Part shown: positions 61,237 through 64,000 of the stretch, in pieces
Numbering within the stretch: the stretch's first letter is position 1
Layout: each line of letters starts with the position of its first letter
Assembly: GCA_903872155.1 (NCBI GenBank)
Contig: CAIQJP010000087.1
Coordinates: 1 to 64,000 of the forward strand
DNA: 64,000 nucleotides
DNA from: an uncultured Actinomycetes bacterium
Lineage (GTDB): Bacteria; Actinomycetota; Acidimicrobiia; Acidimicrobiales; Ilumatobacteraceae
Direction: 5' to 3'
Notes under the pieces: generated by a model
The model's database searches: none
What the model was told of the DNA's origin: nothing
What the model saw: only the letters and a program-made list of their open reading frames with translations
Translations under genes and position numbers: made by a program

Positions 61237-61902
61237 ATGGAGACGCCTCTTCACGCCCTTGGGGTCATCGCCTCGCAAAGCGTCATGATTACTTCATCTT
61301 TACGCCATGTTGAGTTGTTCACGATGCGCGGTTTAGTGACAATCATGTGGCATCAAGTGCCGGCTGGGGTGTCGGTGACGCCCACGGCAATTGTCGCGTG
61401 TGGTGGAGCGATGGGTGGGCTACTCGGACCCGCTGATGGTTTGTATCAAGAGTTAGGCGACAGTTGGGCGGCTCGTGGCGTTCCGGTTTTACGGGTGTCG
61501 TATCGCCGACCAAATGATTTAGATATGTGTTCACTTGATGTGGCGGCCGCGGTTCAGTTGGTCGCCGACGCTGGAGCACAACGAGTTGTCGTGATGGGGC
61601 ATTCGTTCGGTGGTGCAGTTGCTGTTCGTGTTGGAGTGGTGATGGATGAGGTTGCAGGCGTTGTTACATTTGCGACGCAGTCGGCTGGTTGTGAAGTAGC
61701 GGCCGGTCTACGTGGTCGACCGCTGTTGTTGTTCCATGGTGAATTGGATGAGATTTTGCCGATGCAATCAAGCGAAATTGTCGCGGCCATGGCCGGTGCT
61801 GGTGAAGTCGTGGTGTGTGAAGGTGACGGACACCTTTTGTCAAACAGCGGTGCCGAAATGTTGATGCGACTTGAAGAATGGTTGCCGCAAGTTCTGGGTT
61901 AA
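61237..61902 (+). CDS. Small alpha/beta hydrolase (dienelactone-hydrolase-like)
   Basis: An approximately 221-residue hydrolase with nucleophile motif GHSFGGAVA (about residues 117-125), late Asp in FHGELDEILP and His in EGDGHLLSN. It lacks a signal peptide. ATG at 61237 or 61285 (MITSSLRHVEL) are the possible starts. It is divergent from the marR gene and may be controlled by it. The stop overlaps the convergent secreted-protein stop at a TTAA. Confidence 0.85.
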   Translation: METPLHALGVIASQSVMITSSLRHVELFTMRGLVTIMWHQVPAGVSVTPTAIVACGGAMGGLLGPADGLYQELGDSWAARGVPVLRVSYRRPNDLDMCSLDVAAAVQLVADAGAQRVVVMGHSFGGAVAVRVGVVMDEVAGVVTFATQSAGCEVAAGLRGRPLLLFHGELDEILPMQSSEIVAAMAGAGEVVVCEGDGHLLSNSGAEMLMRLEEWLPQVLG

Positions 61903-63554
61903 CGACCCCAGCCGTTCTTTGTCCACGAGGTGCGGGTTTGATGGAAAAAACGAAGTCCGCCGAATTGCCCAACTGAAGTAACGAGAGGTAAGCCATCAGA
62001 GCCAATAGTTATTGCAGTATCGAGACCCGTCGTATTTGCCAACCATTGTGAAGTTGAAGCGGTGCAGGAGATGTTGGTACAGCGGTCAACGTAGTTGAAG
62101 TGGTTGGTGCTATCGACATAAGCAATGAGCGGTAATCCGTCAAGCCCGATAGTGATTGATGCCGAATCTCCGACATCATCTGAGTTTCGCAAGTTCGTTG
62201 CTGACGTTGACGATGTACAGGCTGTGTTTGCACAATGAATCGTCCACAAATCGCCGGCACGAATGTCGTAGAAGGCGATGATTGGGAGTCCATCAACACC
62301 AATTGCGATTGAAGTGGCGTCAATATCAACGCCAGTTGGTCCGAGTCTTGTTAACGCGGCCGAAGAACATTCGGCATTATTGCAATGAGCAACTTTGAGT
62401 GTTTCATTTGTTTGGTCAAAGTAACTGACGACGGGCAGTCCATCGGTGCCGATGGTTAGTGAGGTTGCTTTGCCGACAAAACCACTTGAGTCAACGGTAT
62501 AAGTAGTGCGGTTTTGACAGTTGGACTTTGTACATCGAGTAAATTTGAGATCTCCATTAGTGACGTCGTAATAACTGATGTCTGCGTAATCAGTTGATGA
62601 AATATTGAGGGAAGGATATTGGCCGACATCATCAAGGTTGCCGTCAATTCGAGCAAAGTCCGAAATGCTGCAGGCTGAGTTAAAACACTGGACCCAATAG
62701 AGATCTCCTGACATCGCCTCGTACATTGCTACTACTGGGTAGCCAGTCGCTCCAAGTGTCGCTGACAGCATGCTTCCTCGATCACCACCAGATCCAATAG
62801 TTTGATTCGACGAGGACGAACATAAAACATCGGAACATTTTGTATAGATCAAATCGTGGGTGTCTACTTTGTAATGGAAACTAAATGGCATCCCATCGAC
62901 TCCGATGGATACTGAATTTGCGTAACCAGAAGTGGATGTTGAGGCAATGTCAGATCTCGACCAGATTTGGCGACCGAAAGTTGGGGCGGCCATCGCTGTA
63001 TCAACAAGGAGATTTGTCTGTGCTTGTGTGTAGTAGCGATCGTCGTGATTGTGGTCGGTGTAATAACCAGCAACGTCGACAATCAGATGAGCACTGCCAT
63101 ATACATAGAGACAAATTGATCCGTTGGACGACGTTGTTACATTGAGGGCATTGGCAATATCGACGCCAGTTTCAAAGTTCAGTGATGACGCATTCGGGAC
63201 GGCGTCGTCTTCAGATGTGCAAGGAAAAGCTGTTACAAATCCGTAGTCGCCATTTTTTTGATTGCCGGTAGCAGTGACATTGATGGCCACTGCAGACGCA
63301 TCAGTGGGCACCACTTGCTGCGTGGTGCCGCCAGCAGAAATTGTCCCTTCAACAACCAGGCGAAGAGTGTCGTTCACAACTTTGCTGCCACTACGTGTGT
63401 CAAGAACGCGCACCGGACTAATCGGGACGTAAATAGCTCGCTCACCAGACGAAACTGTCGCCCGAACAATGCCGAGTGTGCCGCCGCCGAGAGTGACAGC
63501 GCAGGCCGCCCCGATCGCTGCCCAACGTGTCCGAAGAGAATGTAAACCCGCCAC
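61899..63554 (-). CDS. Secreted protein with an LDTR module and Cys-paired beta repeats
   Basis: A 551-residue exported protein. The signal peptide (about 1-32) is followed by one LDTR module (VRVLDTRSG, then INVTATG, FVTAFPC, ASSLNFETG, LYVYGSAHLIVDVAGYY), the same module found three times at the C terminus of 35514-38750. The rest (about 185-545) is six or seven ~50-residue repeats, each with IGxDGLPxxxYxD and a CxxxxC pair (KCSDVLC, QCFNSAC, RCTKSNC, HCNNAEC, HCANTAC, RCTNISC), probably a disulfide-stabilised propeller. Function unknown. Confidence 0.82.
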   Translation of the reverse strand: MAGLHSLRTRWAAIGAACAVTLGGGTLGIVRATVSSGERAIYVPISPVRVLDTRSGSKVVNDTLRLVVEGTISAGGTTQQVVPTDASAVAINVTATGNQKNGDYGFVTAFPCTSEDDAVPNASSLNFETGVDIANALNVTTSSNGSICLYVYGSAHLIVDVAGYYTDHNHDDRYYTQAQTNLLVDTAMAAPTFGRQIWSRSDIASTSTSGYANSVSIGVDGMPFSFHYKVDTHDLIYTKCSDVLCSSSSNQTIGSGGDRGSMLSATLGATGYPVVAMYEAMSGDLYWVQCFNSACSISDFARIDGNLDDVGQYPSLNISSTDYADISYYDVTNGDLKFTRCTKSNCQNRTTYTVDSSGFVGKATSLTIGTDGLPVVSYFDQTNETLKVAHCNNAECSSAALTRLGPTGVDIDATSIAIGVDGLPIIAFYDIRAGDLWTIHCANTACTSSTSATNLRNSDDVGDSASITIGLDGLPLIAYVDSTNHFNYVDRCTNISCTASTSQWLANTTGLDTAITIGSDGLPLVTSVGQFGGLRFFHQTRTSWTKNGWGR

Positions 63555-63641
63555 AGGAACTCCTTAGAAAAATGAATTGCCATCACAATATGGAATTAGC
63601 CAGAAATCGTGGGGGATAGTTCTCAGTTGTCTGTCAAGAAT

Positions 63642-63938
63642 TCAGCCGGTTGTGCTGGGGGTCTGACTGGCTCTGAAGTATTCCCACTCTTCGATGCGTG
63701 TTCCGTCGGGGAGGTTGCAATAACCAACTTGACCCGCAGTTTCGTCAACCATTTCTAAAGTGCCGCCCTGATCGATGCAATATTGCGAGGCCGGATTTCC
63801 GATTTGAGCACCGCCGGGCGCTGCTGGCGCATCGGTAGTTAGCGGCGCATCGGTCGTAGTGGGGGCATCGTCGCCACCACAGGCGGCGAGTGATGCCACC
63901 GCCATCATGAATCCCAGAATCAAAGTTCTCTTACGCAT
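63642..63938 (-). CDS. DUF333 family lipoprotein
   Basis: A 98-residue lipoprotein with lipobox LAAC (Cys20), a Thr/Ala/Pro-rich linker and a DUF333 domain: NPASQYCIDQGG, GYCNLPDGTRIEEWEYFR. The domain is common in periplasmic small proteins of unknown role. GAGG lies eight bases before the ATG. Confidence 0.9.
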   Translation of the reverse strand: MRKRTLILGFMMAVASLAACGGDDAPTTTDAPLTTDAPAAPGGAQIGNPASQYCIDQGGTLEMVDETAGQVGYCNLPDGTRIEEWEYFRASQTPSTTG

Positions 63939-64000
63939 GTCGTTACCTCAATGTCATCTCGATGGCGTACCGTGATGAGGGTAATTCATTCCTTGCTCTG

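Overview
The window looks like a chromosome segment of an actinomycete, most likely from the class Acidimicrobiia (freshwater Ilumatobacter-like lineages). This rests on gene content, not on any search. It carries a WhiB-type iron-sulfur regulator, a mycoredoxin, a SigR/RsrA-like sigma and zinc anti-sigma pair, ClpS next to a DUF2017 protein, actinobacterial-style caa3 oxidase genes, many GTG/TTG starts, 4-nt ATGA/GTGA overlaps and several apparently leaderless genes. No phage, insertion sequence, CRISPR array, rRNA or replication origin was seen. Genes are dense and no gene-free stretch exceeds about 300 bases.

Layout. 1-9.1 kb holds purA-purB, pyrE, a double-domain universal stress protein, thioesterase II, a membrane acyltransferase placed directly behind a tRNA Glu-Asp-Phe cluster, DUF2017 and clpS. 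9.1-18.8 kb is a respiratory block: ctaB, then three genes that look like a complete but ligand-free copy of a cytochrome oxidase (COX1-like, COX3-like, and a COX4-like protein fused to a cupredoxin-like domain), then the genuine coxB-coxA-coxC-coxD-ctaG. 18.8-21.8 kb is an arsenate resistance operon (arsR-arsC fusion, GAPDH, arsJ). 21.8-28.2 kb has an ABC exporter, serS, pdxH, a poly-gamma-glutamate hydrolase-like gene, a ccdA/TlpA thiol-redox pair and whiB. 28.3-30.4 kb holds small unknown and membrane proteins. 30.4-35.5 kb has a heterodimeric ABC exporter, an SGNH lipoprotein and mycoredoxin.

35.5-38.8 kb encodes a very large secreted RCC1-type protein with a Thr/Pro/Val linker and three C-terminal LDTR modules, divergent from a TetR regulator. 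39.5-50 kb contains ssuD, an esterase, tRNA-Lys, enoyl-CoA hydratase, copZ-copA, mrp, an IscA/ErpA-type protein, a thioredoxin-fold lipoprotein, a miniaturised fusion related to xanthine dehydrogenase and a coiled-coil protein. 50-57.4 kb contains ridA, a decarboxylase, 8-oxoguanine deaminase, a HAD phosphatase, a renalase-like oxidoreductase, a hydrolase and an epimerase. 57.4-61.9 kb contains a scramblase-like protein, a phosphatase-like protein, tilS, a 51-residue membrane protein, rsrA-sigR-DUF2256-marR and a divergent hydrolase. The right end has a second LDTR-module secreted protein and a DUF333 lipoprotein.

The most striking observation is the ligand-free oxidase cassette at 10252-13626, directly upstream of and apparently co-transcribed with the functional oxidase. 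All three products keep the family fold signatures, but every heme, CuB and CuA/type-1 copper site is lost (the cupredoxin-like domain retains one His). Heme O synthesis (ctaB), CtaG, copper export (copZ-copA) and the CcdA/TlpA pair would supply or protect the functional enzyme.
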